This document shows positions 1-8,445 of a stretch of DNA of 64,000 nt, one piece after another. Location: NCBI GenBank assembly GCA_903848465.1, contig CAINGK010000187.1, positions 1 through 64,000 on the forward strand, given 5' to 3'. A program made the translations under genes and the position numbers. Numbering within the stretch: position 1 is the first letter of the stretch; every line of letters starts with the position of its first letter. Below the pieces are notes generated by a model. The model ran no database searches and had not been told where the DNA came from. It worked only from the letters and a program-made list of their open reading frames with translations. The stretch is from an uncultured Verrucomicrobiota bacterium. Its GTDB lineage: Bacteria > Verrucomicrobiota > Verrucomicrobiia > Verrucomicrobiales > Verrucomicrobiaceae.

Positions 1-2
1 AC

Positions 3-131
3 AGCATCATCCAAACCGCCCGCCGCCGTGCCCGTGGCTTCCGCAACTTCAATAACCTCAAAGCTATCTGCTATTGGATGGCTGGAGACCTCAACATCAA
101 AATCCCTTCAGCGTTTACCCACCCAATCTAG
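3..131 (+). CDS. ISL3-like transposase, C-terminal end (partial)
   Basis: The frame is open from the left edge and stops at a TAG at 129-131. It contains a basic 'RRRARGFRNFNNLK' stretch like the one near the C-terminus of ISL3-family (IS204/IS1001/IS1096/IS1165) transposases. Only 42 codons are inside the window, so the catalytic DDE residues and the start lie to the left. I see no clear terminal inverted repeat between the stop and the next gene. Family assignment rests on this one short motif; the protein may be intact or a remnant. Confidence 0.6.
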   Translation, partial: SIIQTARRRARGFRNFNNLKAICYWMAGDLNIKIPSAFTHPI

Positions 132-182
132 CGAAGCGCCCCCAAATTTGATTGGAAGCGCAGATACAAGCCATAGTAAAAA

Positions 183-317
183 TCATTTCACCGCCCCCGG
201 CCTCAGCCAGTACAGCACGCTCATCCTCACCGCGATCTCATTCTTCACCTGCTGGCTGATCAGACGCTGCTCGTGGCTCCCGCCAGAATTTGGCAGGAGC
301 AAGAAGCAAAACCTCAT
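183..317 (-). CDS. Possible 44-residue small protein coupled to the sulfatase
   Basis: This ORF is too short for the track. Its ATG (315-317) overlaps the TGA of the upstream sulfatase gene (314-316) in an ATGA arrangement, which often marks translational coupling in this window. The product starts with a short hydrophobic stretch (MRFCFLLL) followed by a mixed polar segment ([17 protein letters not shown]). I do not recognise it. It could be a real small protein, a decayed 3' remnant left by the neighbouring transposon, or chance. The overlap and ordinary amino-acid composition are the only support. Confidence 0.3.
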   Translation of the reverse strand: MRFCFLLLPNSGGSHEQRLISQQVKNEIAVRMSVLYWLRPGAVK

Positions 318-1858
318 GGCAGCGGCTTGGAGGGTTCGATGTCGTTCGGATTGATCCATCCGGCTTTCATGGGCTTGCCGCTCATGAACTTCTCGTAGAA
401 GCCGACGTTGGCTTTGCTGGCGTGCTCGTATTGGTCGAAGACTTCGCCGTGGCCGAGCATGCGGGGATCGCCCTGCTGCTTGAGTTCGGCGTGGAGTTGA
501 TCGTGCAAAGCGGTGGCGCGTGGATCGGTCGGCACGTTCTTTACGAAATCGGGGTCGGCTTTGAGGTCGTAGAACTCGGTGCCGGGGCGCAGGCCGAAGC
601 AGAGCTGCCAGAAGGGATCGGTGGGATTTTTGCGGTGCGCGTCGATGATGTAGCTCTTGGTGGCTCCGGCGTCGCAGTCCATGTAGCCGGTCTCAGGATT
701 GCCGCCGGGCCAGCGTGTGGGTTCGAAGTTTTCGATGAAGACGCTGTCCTTCGTCACGATGGCGCGGATCGGATAACCCCAGTCATGCGGGCGGCCCACA
801 TCGGTGCGCTCTTTGCCGATGAGCACGTGATCGCGCACATGCGCGGGCTTGTTGGCAAAGAGATCGGTGAGACTGTGGCCTGGTGACTCCGCCATGCCGG
901 TGTCGCCCCACTTCAATCCGGCGACTTCAATGAGCGTGGGCGCGAGATCGATGAAGCTCACGAAATCATTGATCGTACGGCCGGGTTGCAGGATGCCTTT
1001 CTTCCACATCATCGCGAGGGGGACATGGTTGGCCTGCACGTTGGCGTTGCCTTTGCTGCGCGGGAAGGGCATGCCGTGGTCGGCGGTGACGATGACAAGG
1101 GTGTTGTCCAGCAGGCCACGCTTTTCGAGATCGGCAATCATGCGCCCGAGATGGCGGTCGAAGTGCTCGACTTCAAAAGCGTAGTCGAGCATGTCGTTGC
1201 GGATCACGTCGTTGTCCGGCCAGTAGGCGGGCACGTGGTCGATGTCGGTGAGCTTCTTGCCACCTTTGGCGACACCGCTGCCGAATTCATAACCGCGATG
1301 CGGCTCCACGCTGCCATACCAGAAGCACCAGGGTTTGTCGGCAGGTGCGGCATTGAGGAAGTCGCTGAAGTTCGCCGCGTAGTCGCAGTTCAGGATTTCA
1401 GGCGTGGGTGGTTCGGCTTTGCGTTTGTTGTAGGGCGTGCCGGTCATCTGGCGTGGTTTGCCTTCGGCATCATTCGCGACACCGGGGCCCCAGCCTTTGG
1501 TGGTGTAGCCCACGTTCCAGCCTTTCTCCGCGAGGGCTTCGCCCCAGCCTTTGAACTCCGGCGGGAAGTAGCAGATGTGATTTGCCGCTTCCTTGAGCTG
1601 CCAGGAATTGCGCCCGGTGAGGATGCAGGCGCGAGAGGGCGCGCACTTCGCATTCGGTGTATAGGCCTGGCTGAAAAGCAGGCCGTCCTTCGCCACGCGG
1701 TCAAAGTTCGGCGTCTTCACCCACGGCGTGCCGTAGGCGCTCGCATGCGGTCCCCAGTCATCGGCGATGGCAAAGAGGATGTTGGGCGGCGGCTCTGCGG
1801 CGAATGACGAAGCCAAAACTAAAAATGACGAAAAGATGAGGGCTGCTGGTTGGCGCAT
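314..1858 (-). CDS. Secreted S1-type sulfatase (sulfamidase-like)
   Basis: About 514 residues. The ORF track starts at a TTG; I moved the start to the ATG at 1858, directly before a signal peptide ([20 protein letters not shown]). Metal-binding DD is at about residues 33-34 and the formylglycine motif CAPSR, followed by ACILTGR, begins at Cys72. The ITADHG-type second metal site is present (TADHGMPF). The overall pattern, including the late IRAIVT...NFEP...GNPETG region, recalls heparan N-sulfatase-like (S1_8) enzymes; the substrate is not proven. The Cys needs conversion by a formylglycine-generating enzyme or anSME, neither of which is in the window. It lies 58 bp downstream of the kinase gene on the same strand, so it may be read through from the sigma/kinase operon. 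Confidence 0.9.
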   Translation of the reverse strand: MRQPAALIFSSFLVLASSFAAEPPPNILFAIADDWGPHASAYGTPWVKTPNFDRVAKDGLLFSQAYTPNAKCAPSRACILTGRNSWQLKEAANHICYFPPEFKGWGEALAEKGWNVGYTTKGWGPGVANDAEGKPRQMTGTPYNKRKAEPPTPEILNCDYAANFSDFLNAAPADKPWCFWYGSVEPHRGYEFGSGVAKGGKKLTDIDHVPAYWPDNDVIRNDMLDYAFEVEHFDRHLGRMIADLEKRGLLDNTLVIVTADHGMPFPRSKGNANVQANHVPLAMMWKKGILQPGRTINDFVSFIDLAPTLIEVAGLKWGDTGMAESPGHSLTDLFANKPAHVRDHVLIGKERTDVGRPHDWGYPIRAIVTKDSVFIENFEPTRWPGGNPETGYMDCDAGATKSYIIDAHRKNPTDPFWQLCFGLRPGTEFYDLKADPDFVKNVPTDPRATALHDQLHAELKQQGDPRMLGHGEVFDQYEHASKANVGFYEKFMSGKPMKAGWINPNDIEPSKPLP

Positions 1859-1916
1859 GGCGAGGGAACGACGCGCATGCGAGGTTCCTTCGGCAGATTG
1901 AAGAGCCATATTCGGA

Positions 1917-3770
1917 TCACCGTCCAAACACCTGCGCCGCTTTCTGCAGCAGCGGGTCGGTGGGAAGGAGGGCCTGGCCGCTGCGGATCACGGCGCGGGC
2001 TTCTGGAAGGTGATTGAGCTGGGCCAGTGCGGTGGCTTTGGCGCAGTAGGCACCCGGCAGGCAGGGATCGAGATCGAGCGCCTTGGACGCGGAGGTCTGC
2101 GCTTCTGCGAACCGGTGCAGTTCGATGAAGGCATTGGCGCGGTTGACCCAGGCCTTGGCGTACGCTGCATTGAGGGCGATGGCGCGGTCTGCACTGGCCA
2201 GCGCTTCTTCGGGCTGCTTCATGCGCCGCATCAAGATCGCACGATTGTTCCAGGTGATCGCCGCGCCGGGCTGCGCTGCCACAATGGCATCCAGAACTCG
2301 GCAGGCCTGCTCTGCAGGCAGGAGCTCGACGAAGAGCAGCGAGGTGCCGTCCAGCTCTCCCATGCGATTGCTTTGATGTGCGAGATCATAGGCCTCACTG
2401 GCCCAGGTCAAAGCCTCATCACGACGACCGAGCTGCATGGCGGCCTGCGCGAGATTGGCCAAAGGACCGGGTTCATCAGGGGCGAGCTGGTGGGCTTTAG
2501 ACGCGCTAAGAAAAGCAGCGTCAAAGTCCCGCCTCTCCATGTGGATGCAGCATTGAATCTGGTGCGCCTTCCAGTTGGAGGGGTTTAGGTGTAGCGCACG
2601 CTCGGACTCGGCCTGGGCTTTGCGCGGCTGGCCGAGATTGAGCCAGGTCTGCGCGGCATTGACCAGGGCATCCGCCTGTAGAGGTGAGTCGGGTGGCGTC
2701 GTGTGCTGCGGTGTGGTTCCGAGCAAGGAAGCGAACATGCCTTCCAGGCGTGCAGCAATGACTTGGAAATTTGCAGGCCGTGCAGCAGGATCAATGGCGA
2801 GGCATTCGCGCAGCAGCGCGGCCAGCGGCTCCGGCATGCGGGCGGCGGTGCAAAGCTCAGCAGGGCGTGCTGCTTGCGGAAAATGTCCAAGCACTGAGCA
2901 CAGCAGCGTGACGCCATAGGCATACACATCAGCCGCCGTACTGCGGCCGGAGCGCCGTGCGATCATCTCAGGCGCCATGAAGCCATCCGTGCCGGCGATG
3001 AGTCCCGCAGGACCGGTATCGCCCCCGGTGAGCGAAAGCCCGAAGTCACTGACCTTTGCCACACCATCAGCGGTGATCAGCACGTTGGCAGGCTTCAGAT
3101 CGCCATGCACCAACTGCGCTTCTTTGAAAGCATGCGCGAGACCGCGCGCCATGCCGAGACCATGACGCAAAGTGCTGCGCCAGTCGGTGCGCCCCTGGGA
3201 GATCTCCTCTGCCAGAGTGTGCCCGCCGGTGATGTGCTCCATCACTAGAAAGGGAATGCGGTTGTGCATTTCCACGCCGTAGGCGAGCACGAGATTGGGA
3301 TGCGGCGTGAGCGCGACGGAGTTTACGGCTTCCGCCACGAACTGCTCGCACAAATCCGAGTCGTTCAGATGCTGCGGCAGCGGGCTTTTCAATGCGGCAA
3401 GCGTATCTCCACGAAGATACGTTTCCGGCCCGAGACTGCGGCAGAGATACACCAGACCAAAACCGCCATGCAGGATTTTGAGCACCTCATAAGATCCGCC
3501 AATGCGGGCTCCGGGCTGAAACGGCACCTCCTCCAAAAACCGGCACTCACGCTGAAGCTGCTGCAGCAGTTCAGACACACTCTGCCGGGCGCTGTCCAGC
3601 CCGAGTAAGTCCGCCAAACCACCAGCTTCCAGTGGGTCGCCACGCTCCAGGCGTGCGATCACCGAACCGTCTGGTTTCACCGCCGAACGTGCGGCACGCG
3701 CATCGATCAGCCCGCGCTTCAGAGCGGACAGCAGATCGCGCAGGCTGCGGGAATTGGCATCGGGAGGCAT
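1917..3770 (-). CDS. Ser/Thr protein kinase with C-terminal TPR repeats
   Basis: 617 residues from the ATG at 3770. The track's longer ORF (to 4232) runs antiphase through the sigma gene, and its N-terminal part is a shadow. The kinase domain spans about residues 93-345: glycine loop HGGFGLVY (101-108), Lys in AALKSP (about 128), catalytic HGDLKPAN (222-229), DFG (242-244) and MAPE (265-268). Residues about 365-610 form TPR-type helical repeats (for example [20 protein letters not shown]). No transmembrane segment is evident, so it is probably cytoplasmic. It starts 7 bp after the sigma-factor stop, so the two are almost certainly co-transcribed. Planctomycete and verrucomicrobial ECF-like sigma genes are often paired with such kinases, and phosphorylation of the sigma factor is a reasonable but unproven inference. 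Confidence 0.9.
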   Translation of the reverse strand: MPPDANSRSLRDLLSALKRGLIDARAARSAVKPDGSVIARLERGDPLEAGGLADLLGLDSARQSVSELLQQLQRECRFLEEVPFQPGARIGGSYEVLKILHGGFGLVYLCRSLGPETYLRGDTLAALKSPLPQHLNDSDLCEQFVAEAVNSVALTPHPNLVLAYGVEMHNRIPFLVMEHITGGHTLAEEISQGRTDWRSTLRHGLGMARGLAHAFKEAQLVHGDLKPANVLITADGVAKVSDFGLSLTGGDTGPAGLIAGTDGFMAPEMIARRSGRSTAADVYAYGVTLLCSVLGHFPQAARPAELCTAARMPEPLAALLRECLAIDPAARPANFQVIAARLEGMFASLLGTTPQHTTPPDSPLQADALVNAAQTWLNLGQPRKAQAESERALHLNPSNWKAHQIQCCIHMERRDFDAAFLSASKAHQLAPDEPGPLANLAQAAMQLGRRDEALTWASEAYDLAHQSNRMGELDGTSLLFVELLPAEQACRVLDAIVAAQPGAAITWNNRAILMRRMKQPEEALASADRAIALNAAYAKAWVNRANAFIELHRFAEAQTSASKALDLDPCLPGAYCAKATALAQLNHLPEARAVIRSGQALLPTDPLLQKAAQVFGR

Positions 3771-3777
3771 GGGGAAT

Positions 3778-4521
3778 TCAAGCGGGCCGGCTGAGCGTGG
3801 CGAAGAGATCGCGGATCTCGGCGTCCACTTCGTCGCTGTCCGTTGCATACTGGGCGATCTCCTCGCGCAGTAGCCGCTGGTAGGCACGCCGTGCGGTGAC
3901 GAGTCGGTTGGCCACTTCTTTTTCGGTGAGTCCGAGTTCGTCGGCCATCTCACGCTGAGAGGGAGCGGCGACGCCGTCGAGAATGGGCAGGAGCATGAAG
4001 CGTTTGAAAATGCTGAAGTGCGTCTGCTTGCCGGTGGCCTGGCACTCGTGGTCCAGTGCATCCACCACACGCGCCAGCAGCATGCGCGCCCACGTTTGGG
4101 TGAAGGCATCTTCCGGGGTGTGGCTGTCCACGCCCAGCACTGCGGCGTTGCCGCTTTCTTCCAGCACCTCATCTGCGGAAATGAATCCGCCCGCAGGCCG
4201 GCGCTGCTGCGCCTGATCATGCCGGTGCGCATTGGCGGCGTAATGCTGGAGGGCGGAAAGCATCAGGCCGCGAAAGCGACCACGCGCGGTTTCAGCCTTC
4301 TCAAACAACTGATGCTGCATGGAGTGGAGGAAGAAGTCCTGCACCAGGTCTTCGGCTTTTTCGTGGCCGAAGCCGCGCCGTGCGAGGTAGGCCAGCACCG
4401 GCTTGCGATAAAGCTGATAAAGCGTGCCGAGCACTTCGCTTTTGGTGGTTTCATCACCGTCCTTCAGCCGCGCTAGCTGTGACCAGCGCGTTTGCGGAAA
4501 CATCTCGCCGTCGTTGCTCAT
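3778..4521 (-). CDS. Sigma-70 family (ECF-like) RNA polymerase sigma factor
   Basis: 247 residues from the ATG at 4521; the track start at 4542 is a TTG. Region 2 is visible as ARRGFGHEKAEDLVQDFF followed by RGRFRGLML. A region 4 helix-turn-helix is visible as QREMADELGLTEKEVANRL. It is longer than a classical ECF factor because of an extra segment between regions 2 and 4 and a C-terminal tail, as in verrucomicrobial and planctomycete sigma factors encoded next to Ser/Thr kinases. No anti-sigma factor gene is adjacent; the kinase gene immediately downstream is the likely regulatory partner. Its target promoters are unknown. Confidence 0.85.
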   Translation of the reverse strand: MSNDGEMFPQTRWSQLARLKDGDETTKSEVLGTLYQLYRKPVLAYLARRGFGHEKAEDLVQDFFLHSMQHQLFEKAETARGRFRGLMLSALQHYAANAHRHDQAQQRRPAGGFISADEVLEESGNAAVLGVDSHTPEDAFTQTWARMLLARVVDALDHECQATGKQTHFSIFKRFMLLPILDGVAAPSQREMADELGLTEKEVANRLVTARRAYQRLLREEIAQYATDSDEVDAEIRDLFATLSRPA

Positions 4522-4548
4522 GCCCGGCAGGCTACGAGGCAAAACGCA

Positions 4549-4582
4549 AACGGCAAGCCCGCATGAAACCGGGCTTGCCGTT
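4549..4582 (-). terminator. Hairpin terminator after the His-rich peptide gene
   Basis: A 13-bp perfect inverted repeat (AACGGCAAGCCCG / CGGGCTTGCCGTT) with an 8-nt loop. Read on the minus strand it is followed by a T-rich run (TGCGTTTTGCC). It lies between the stop of the 4632-4949 gene and the sigma-factor start, so it probably ends the small-peptide transcript and insulates the sigma operon. Confidence 0.7.
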
Positions 4583-4631
4583 GTGTTTGACGCGACCTCT
4601 CAGAGCGCAGGTGGCGGCACCGGGTGGATCC

Positions 4632-4949
4632 TCACACGGCTGCCATGAATGGTGCAGAGCGGGTGGGCTTCCCCGGCTGCTTCACGCAGCCGTCGTCCTG
4701 GCCGTTGACGGCGAAGCCGCAGCAATGGTGATGCCGGTGATGATGGTGCCCGGAGCAGCCGTCATCGCGGTCATTGAAGACGACCTGGTCCCAGGGGTCC
4801 GCTGTCGGTGGCAGCGGGGTGCAGGGACGGATGGGCCGGGGCATGTCAGGAAGATCAGGCGGGCAGACAGGCAGTGTGCGCAGCGTATCTGCATGAGCGC
4901 CTGCAAAGGCCGTGGCGATGAGACAGAGGTGAAGAAGTGTAGTTTTCAT
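4632..4949 (-). CDS. Small secreted His/Cys/Pro-rich protein, unknown function
   Basis: 105 residues with a clear signal peptide (MKTTLLHLCLIATAFAGAHA). The mature part is proline-rich, then carries a histidine cluster (GHHHHRHHHCCG) and several Cys and Asp residues. Such a composition suggests metal binding, but no family is recognised. It is followed by a strong hairpin and preceded by two tandem genes for 52-residue secreted peptides in the same orientation, so the three may form one transcript. The start is the ATG directly before the signal peptide. Codon use looks like the neighbours. Confidence 0.65.
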   Translation of the reverse strand: MKTTLLHLCLIATAFAGAHADTLRTLPVCPPDLPDMPRPIRPCTPLPPTADPWDQVVFNDRDDGCSGHHHHRHHHCCGFAVNGQDDGCVKQPGKPTRSAPFMAAV

Positions 4950-4988
4950 GGGATGGATTTGGTGAAGGGTGGACGGATGTGAGGGGTG

Positions 4989-5147
4989 TTATCCACGCAC
5001 AGCGGCGACCGCCGTGGGTCCGTGGGTATGAGGGGGGTCTTTAAAGACGTCCTTGATGCGGTCGGCGAGGGATTCACCGGCGCGTGCTCCGGTGATGGAG
5101 GCGACAGCGACAAGGAGCAGGAGGGAGTTGATGAGTTTCGTTTTCAT
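4989..5147 (-). CDS. Secreted 52-residue peptide, copy 1 of a tandem pair
   Basis: Not in the ORF track because of its size. From the ATG at 5147 the frame gives a signal peptide (MKTKLINSLLLLVAVASITG, ARA) and then about 29 residues including ESLADRIKDVFKDP and a C-terminal VAAVRG, ending at TAA. It is a close paralogue of the peptide at 5210-5368: the first 23 residues are identical, and differences in the mature part are mostly conservative (D/Q, K/Q, D/E, A/S). Differences that keep the reading frame and chemistry argue for a real coding sequence. The mature part could form one amphipathic helix. Function unknown. Confidence 0.7.
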   Translation of the reverse strand: MKTKLINSLLLLVAVASITGARAGESLADRIKDVFKDPPHTHGPTAVAAVRG

Positions 5148-5209
5148 GGGATGCGGATGTTGTTGGTTATTTATTGGGTGAGTTTGAATTGCGTCATGGG
5201 AGGAGCCGC

Positions 5210-5368
5210 TTAGCCACGGACAGCGGCGACTGAGGTAGGCGCATGGGTGTTGCGGGGTTCTTGGAAGACCTCCTTGATGCGTTGGGCCAGCGATTCGTCA
5301 GCCCGGGCTCCGGTGATGGAGGCGACAGCGACAAGGAGCAGGAGGGAGTTAATGAGTTTCGTTTTCAT
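5210..5368 (-). CDS. Secreted 52-residue peptide, copy 2 of a tandem pair
   Basis: Same length as copy 1, with an identical signal peptide and a mature part containing ESLAQRIKEVFQEP and ending VAAVRG before TAA. The 61-bp spacer to copy 1 is short, so they are likely co-transcribed with each other and perhaps with the His-rich peptide gene at 4632. The nearly 60-bp stretch around both starts is almost identical in DNA, showing a recent duplication, while downstream codons have diverged mostly at tolerated positions. I recognise no family. A secreted structural, antimicrobial or signalling peptide are all possible. Confidence 0.7.
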   Translation of the reverse strand: MKTKLINSLLLLVAVASITGARADESLAQRIKEVFQEPRNTHAPTSVAAVRG

Positions 5369-5690
5369 GGGATGCGGATGTTGTTTGTCTTTTGTGGGTT
5401 AAGTTTGATCGGCAGATTTGCCTCTCTGCTACTGGTTTACCCATCCGCGCCCCAACTCTGCGTGAGGCTGAAACATTTTTTCACGCCAGGTCCCGACTTG
5501 CCGGAAATGGGACGGAAAAGTGCAGCCGCCAGGGCACTCTGCCTCTAGAAAAGTGCGTCTCCATATCAAGCCATTGAAGACCCTAGTTTAAGGTTATTTT
5601 CAAAATATTATATAATACCATTTTAGCAGCCGCAGAACTGGGATGCCCCGAGCCTGAGCCCTGCCATTGCGGCATGGATGCCCGTACGGA
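5369..5690. other. Intergenic region of 322 bp
   Basis: No convincing gene on either strand. The left part should hold the promoter of the minus-strand small-peptide genes. Positions about 5585-5630 form an unusually AT-rich island (TTATTTTCAAAATATTATAT) in otherwise GC-rich DNA, next to the 3' end of the CFI-box gene. No RNA gene or clear hairpin is recognised. Confidence 0.5.
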
Positions 5691-6587
5691 TTAACGCCGA
5701 AGCTTGGCGATCATGCTCGCCAGCGGCGTCACAAAGAAACGCCGGACCATCTGTTGCCTGCTCTGCGAATTCGCAATCCACCGGGCCAGTGGCGGGGAGA
5801 GCAGGCAGTAGCAGCGATTGAACAACCGCCCCCACATGGACGGGAGCAGAGCCTCGTCACGAAACGCACGCAGGGTACCGACCTCCCAGGCATCTGGCGT
5901 GGCGCATGCTGCCGTGGCGATGAAGCATTTGGACCCCCTGATAAACTGCGGTGGATACGAGATCAGGCTCTTGGTCCCTTTTTGGAAAATGATGATCTTG
6001 TGGTAGCCGGTCCTTCCGAGGATGGCGTTGATGGTCCGCATCAGCTTGGCCTGTTTGTCCTCAAGATAAGAGTAGGAGATGTTGGGATTGCCAGGCTTCG
6101 GGATGGCAAAATCGCTCTCCACGTCGGCCAGGACGACACGCCCCTTGAGCAAACTCTCGAACCGGCCGTAATCAAGGGCCTGGGTGAGATTGAGCAGCTC
6201 GACGAACTCCACCTGATCCCGGATGAAGTAATTCATGCACTCCAGCTTGGGTCCATGCATGTCGTCCACCGCGACGTAGATCATGCTGCTGCTGGTGATC
6301 GAGCGGAAAATCGGCAGCAGCACAAAGAAGATGAAGACGCTTTTCCGCGCGTCCTCCTCCAGTTCGAGCGCGATTTCGTAAGCCGGCTTGTCTTTCTGCT
6401 GGGCCATCTGGGCAGTCAGTGCGTGAAAGGCCAGCAACTCCGAAGGGCGAAGACTGGTGATGGGCCTGCCGTTGCGCTCGGTCAGCTGGCCCATCCCTTG
6501 CTCAGTGAGGATACGGTTAAGCTCCCGAAATCGTTCCTCCACACTGCGGATGAACTCCTCTGACTTTTCCAGGATTGAGTTGGCCAT
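5691..6587 (-). CDS. CFI-box-CTERM domain protein
   Basis: 298 residues from the ATG at 6587; the track's TTG at 6635 would add 16 residues. The C-terminal about 75 residues match the CFI-box-CTERM pattern: CFIATAAC, then a LRAFRDEALLPS segment and a conserved SPPLARWI, ending in basic residues. That domain is known as a C-terminal region of varied bacterial proteins and probably has a processing or targeting role. The N-terminal about 220 residues are unrecognised and soluble-looking, apart from a hydrophobic stretch (SVFIFFVLLPIF) that could touch the membrane. No signal peptide is present. Neighbours give no functional hint. Confidence 0.7.
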   Translation of the reverse strand: MANSILEKSEEFIRSVEERFRELNRILTEQGMGQLTERNGRPITSLRPSELLAFHALTAQMAQQKDKPAYEIALELEEDARKSVFIFFVLLPIFRSITSSSMIYVAVDDMHGPKLECMNYFIRDQVEFVELLNLTQALDYGRFESLLKGRVVLADVESDFAIPKPGNPNISYSYLEDKQAKLMRTINAILGRTGYHKIIIFQKGTKSLISYPPQFIRGSKCFIATAACATPDAWEVGTLRAFRDEALLPSMWGRLFNRCYCLLSPPLARWIANSQSRQQMVRRFFVTPLASMIAKLRR

Positions 6588-6847
6588 ATCGTCTGCGGTG
6601 AAGTTTTTTTGAAGAGCTTTCGTCGCCGTAAACAAAGAGCATCAAAGCGGCAGTGGATTTTACGCTTTGACTGGTGTTTTGTCCATCCGCAGCACTCGTT
6701 TCTAGCATGCCTGCGACGGATTGACGACTGCGCCGCCGTCGAGTATCCCATGGCATGTGTCAGTGTCGGATCATCACGCTGCGACGATTGCGCTCCTCCG
6801 GCATTGAGGATTTCACCCCGCATTGATTATGGCCTACGACTGGGATG

Positions 6848-6952
6848 ATGACCGACAAAGGTTCTGCAGCTCCGCCAATGCCGAGGTGGGTGGCACTGGG
6901 CTTGATGGTCGGCAGCTTCGCGCTGGCGCTGCTCTGTGTATTGTACCGCTGA
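6848..6952 (+). CDS. Predicted 34-residue single-span membrane peptide
   Basis: Too short for the track. The ATG at 6848 (or the in-frame ATG at 6845) opens a frame with a short polar N-terminus, a PPMPRWV motif, and one hydrophobic helix (ALGLMVGSFALALLCVLY), ending at TGA. A PRWV motif before a single helix recurs in small bacterial membrane proteins, which supports reality. It is divergent from the CFI-box gene and stops 2 bp before the convergent gene at 6955. No strong ribosome binding site is visible. Confidence 0.45.
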   Translation: MTDKGSAAPPMPRWVALGLMVGSFALALLCVLYR

Positions 6953-6954
6953 GC

Positions 6955-7296
6955 TTATTTCACCGCTGGGCTGATCTTCTTCACGATGAAGACCGCCACA
7001 TCGCCGCGCTCCAGGTAATGCTTCGTGCCATAAGCGCCGCTCACGGACACGACCACGCCATCTTTGACCCACGCGAAAGCCTCCGCTGGCAGAACTACTT
7101 CCACGCGTTTCTTTTCACCGTAGCGCAATGACCAGCCGGTGGTTTCACCGCCTATGGCCATCCGTTGTTCGAGTGTGCCTGTGAGCTGCACTTCGGCAGC
7201 CGCACCGGCGCTGGAAGTCGATGAAGCCGTCTGGCCCAATGTCACTGTGCAGAGCAGGCAGGCAAAAAGAAGGGGGAGAAGGATGGAGTTTTTCAT
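6955..7296 (-). CDS. Secreted protein of unknown function, 113 residues
   Basis: The start is the ATG at 7296, directly before a signal peptide (MKNSILLPLLFACLLCTVTLGQT); the track's extension upstream is not protein-like. The mature domain of about 85 residues looks all-beta (EVQLTGTLEQRMAIGGETTG, GWSLRYGEKKRVEVVLP, VVVSVSGAYG) and could be a small OB-fold or similar barrel, which is inference only. No catalytic motif is visible. Upstream on the same strand is the ThuA-like gene, 159 bp away, so a shared transcript is possible. Confidence 0.75.
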   Translation of the reverse strand: MKNSILLPLLFACLLCTVTLGQTASSTSSAGAAAEVQLTGTLEQRMAIGGETTGWSLRYGEKKRVEVVLPAEAFAWVKDGVVVSVSGAYGTKHYLERGDVAVFIVKKISPAVK

Positions 7297-7455
7297 GGTG
7301 GTGATGGATCGTTGTTGATCATTACCCACAGAACCCTCCCACTCTGCATCGGGTGTGAAAAAAATCACGGTTCCGCGCCGCACCATCATCTGCTTCAATG
7401 CGAGCAAGAGCGTTTTTGTCAGGCAACGGTCTGTCTTCAATAAAGGCCATGGCTG

Positions 7456-8376
7456 CTATTTCTTGGGTTCAGTCGGCTTCACCTTGGGTGGCGGTGGTAC
7501 ATACTCCACCGATACCGGTTTGAACTCTTTCAAATCCGGCAGCGTCGTCTGCACGCCGCCTGCGGGGACTTCGAGCTTTGCGGTCCAGACGATGCCGTTG
7601 AGAATGAAACGGCGCAGGTCTTCATTCGACCAGTTCTTGTAAAAGTGCGGCATCACAATGCCGAAACCGCGTCCGCCATCGCTGCGCTCCACACACCACG
7701 CGACGGCTTCACGTTTCGGGTTCTCCGGCGGCAGCATACTTGTGGCCAGGGCGGTGACATTGGCCGCGAGCTTGTTCTCGCCTTTGCCGAAGTAGTTGTT
7801 GATGTAGGGCTCGTCATGCAGCGTGAACTCATGCCAACCACGGGCGATGGGATGCTGCGCCGCCGCTGGTGTGATGGTCGCCGCCTTGAAGATGCGCGCA
7901 AAGGACTCGTGGTGCGGGCAAGAGCGGTTCGCGAAGTAGCCGCCGAGCCAGCCCAGCAGCGGGTGATCGCCCTCGGGCGTGACATCTTCGCCAAGCAACC
8001 CTGTGGCGTAATGCACGCACACAATGCCGCAGCCGCGCTGCATCATGACTCCGAGGTCCGCCAGGTTTTGCTGCGGATTCGGCAGCCGTCCCACAGGAAA
8101 CGTATCGCCAATGAACACCACGGTGGAGGCCGCAGCGCGCAGCGCCTGGGTCGGCCATTCATAGACCACATCTGCTTTCACACTTGGCACGTTCGCCATG
8201 GTTTCCATGCAGTGTTTCATCAAGCGTCCTCCCGCTGCCACTTCATGCGAACCCGCAGGATGCTTGCTGGGGCCGACAACGATCAGAACGTGCGCAGGAT
8301 CGGCGGCGAAGATTGAAGAGGTGCAAAACGCGAGGCAGATGCCCGCGAAGGACAGGTGATGTGCAAGGAACTTCAT
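7456..8376 (-). CDS. ThuA-like domain protein, exported
   Basis: 306 residues with a signal peptide (MKFLAHHLSFAGICLAFCTSSIFA). The body has the class I glutamine amidotransferase-like fold of ThuA (trehalose utilisation) proteins: an N-terminal HVLIVVGPSKHPAGSHEVAAGG, a central GIVCVHYATG, the HHESF and HDEPY segments, and GGRGFGIVMPHFYKNW near the C-terminus. ThuA-like proteins are abundant and often exported in Planctomycetes and Verrucomicrobia, with roles in sugar metabolism that are mostly unproven. The C-terminus is proline/lysine-rich (PPPPKVKPTEPKK), like the lysine-rich tails of several sulfatases here. Confidence 0.88.
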   Translation of the reverse strand: MKFLAHHLSFAGICLAFCTSSIFAADPAHVLIVVGPSKHPAGSHEVAAGGRLMKHCMETMANVPSVKADVVYEWPTQALRAAASTVVFIGDTFPVGRLPNPQQNLADLGVMMQRGCGIVCVHYATGLLGEDVTPEGDHPLLGWLGGYFANRSCPHHESFARIFKAATITPAAAQHPIARGWHEFTLHDEPYINNYFGKGENKLAANVTALATSMLPPENPKREAVAWCVERSDGGRGFGIVMPHFYKNWSNEDLRRFILNGIVWTAKLEVPAGGVQTTLPDLKEFKPVSVEYVPPPPKVKPTEPKK

Positions 8377-8400
8377 GGCTGGAGATAAAGAATCGAAATG

Positions 8401-8424
8401 AGCACACTAAATGTTACGTGTGCT
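8401..8424 (-). terminator. Weak hairpin between 8446 gene and ThuA-like gene
   Basis: A 7-bp perfect inverted repeat (AGCACAC / GTGTGCT) with a 10-nt loop in the 69-bp gap. On the minus strand it is followed by a moderately T-rich stretch (CATTTCGATTCTTTATC) but no clean U-run. It may attenuate transcription from the 8446-9045 gene. Confidence 0.35.
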
Positions 8425-8445
8425 GAATCACAAAACAGAGAGTGC

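Noticed and set aside
3771-4232. N-terminal extension of the kinase ORF in the track
   Set aside because: It overlaps the sigma-factor gene in another frame and gives low-complexity Arg/Ser/Pro-rich sequence; the kinase starts at 3770.
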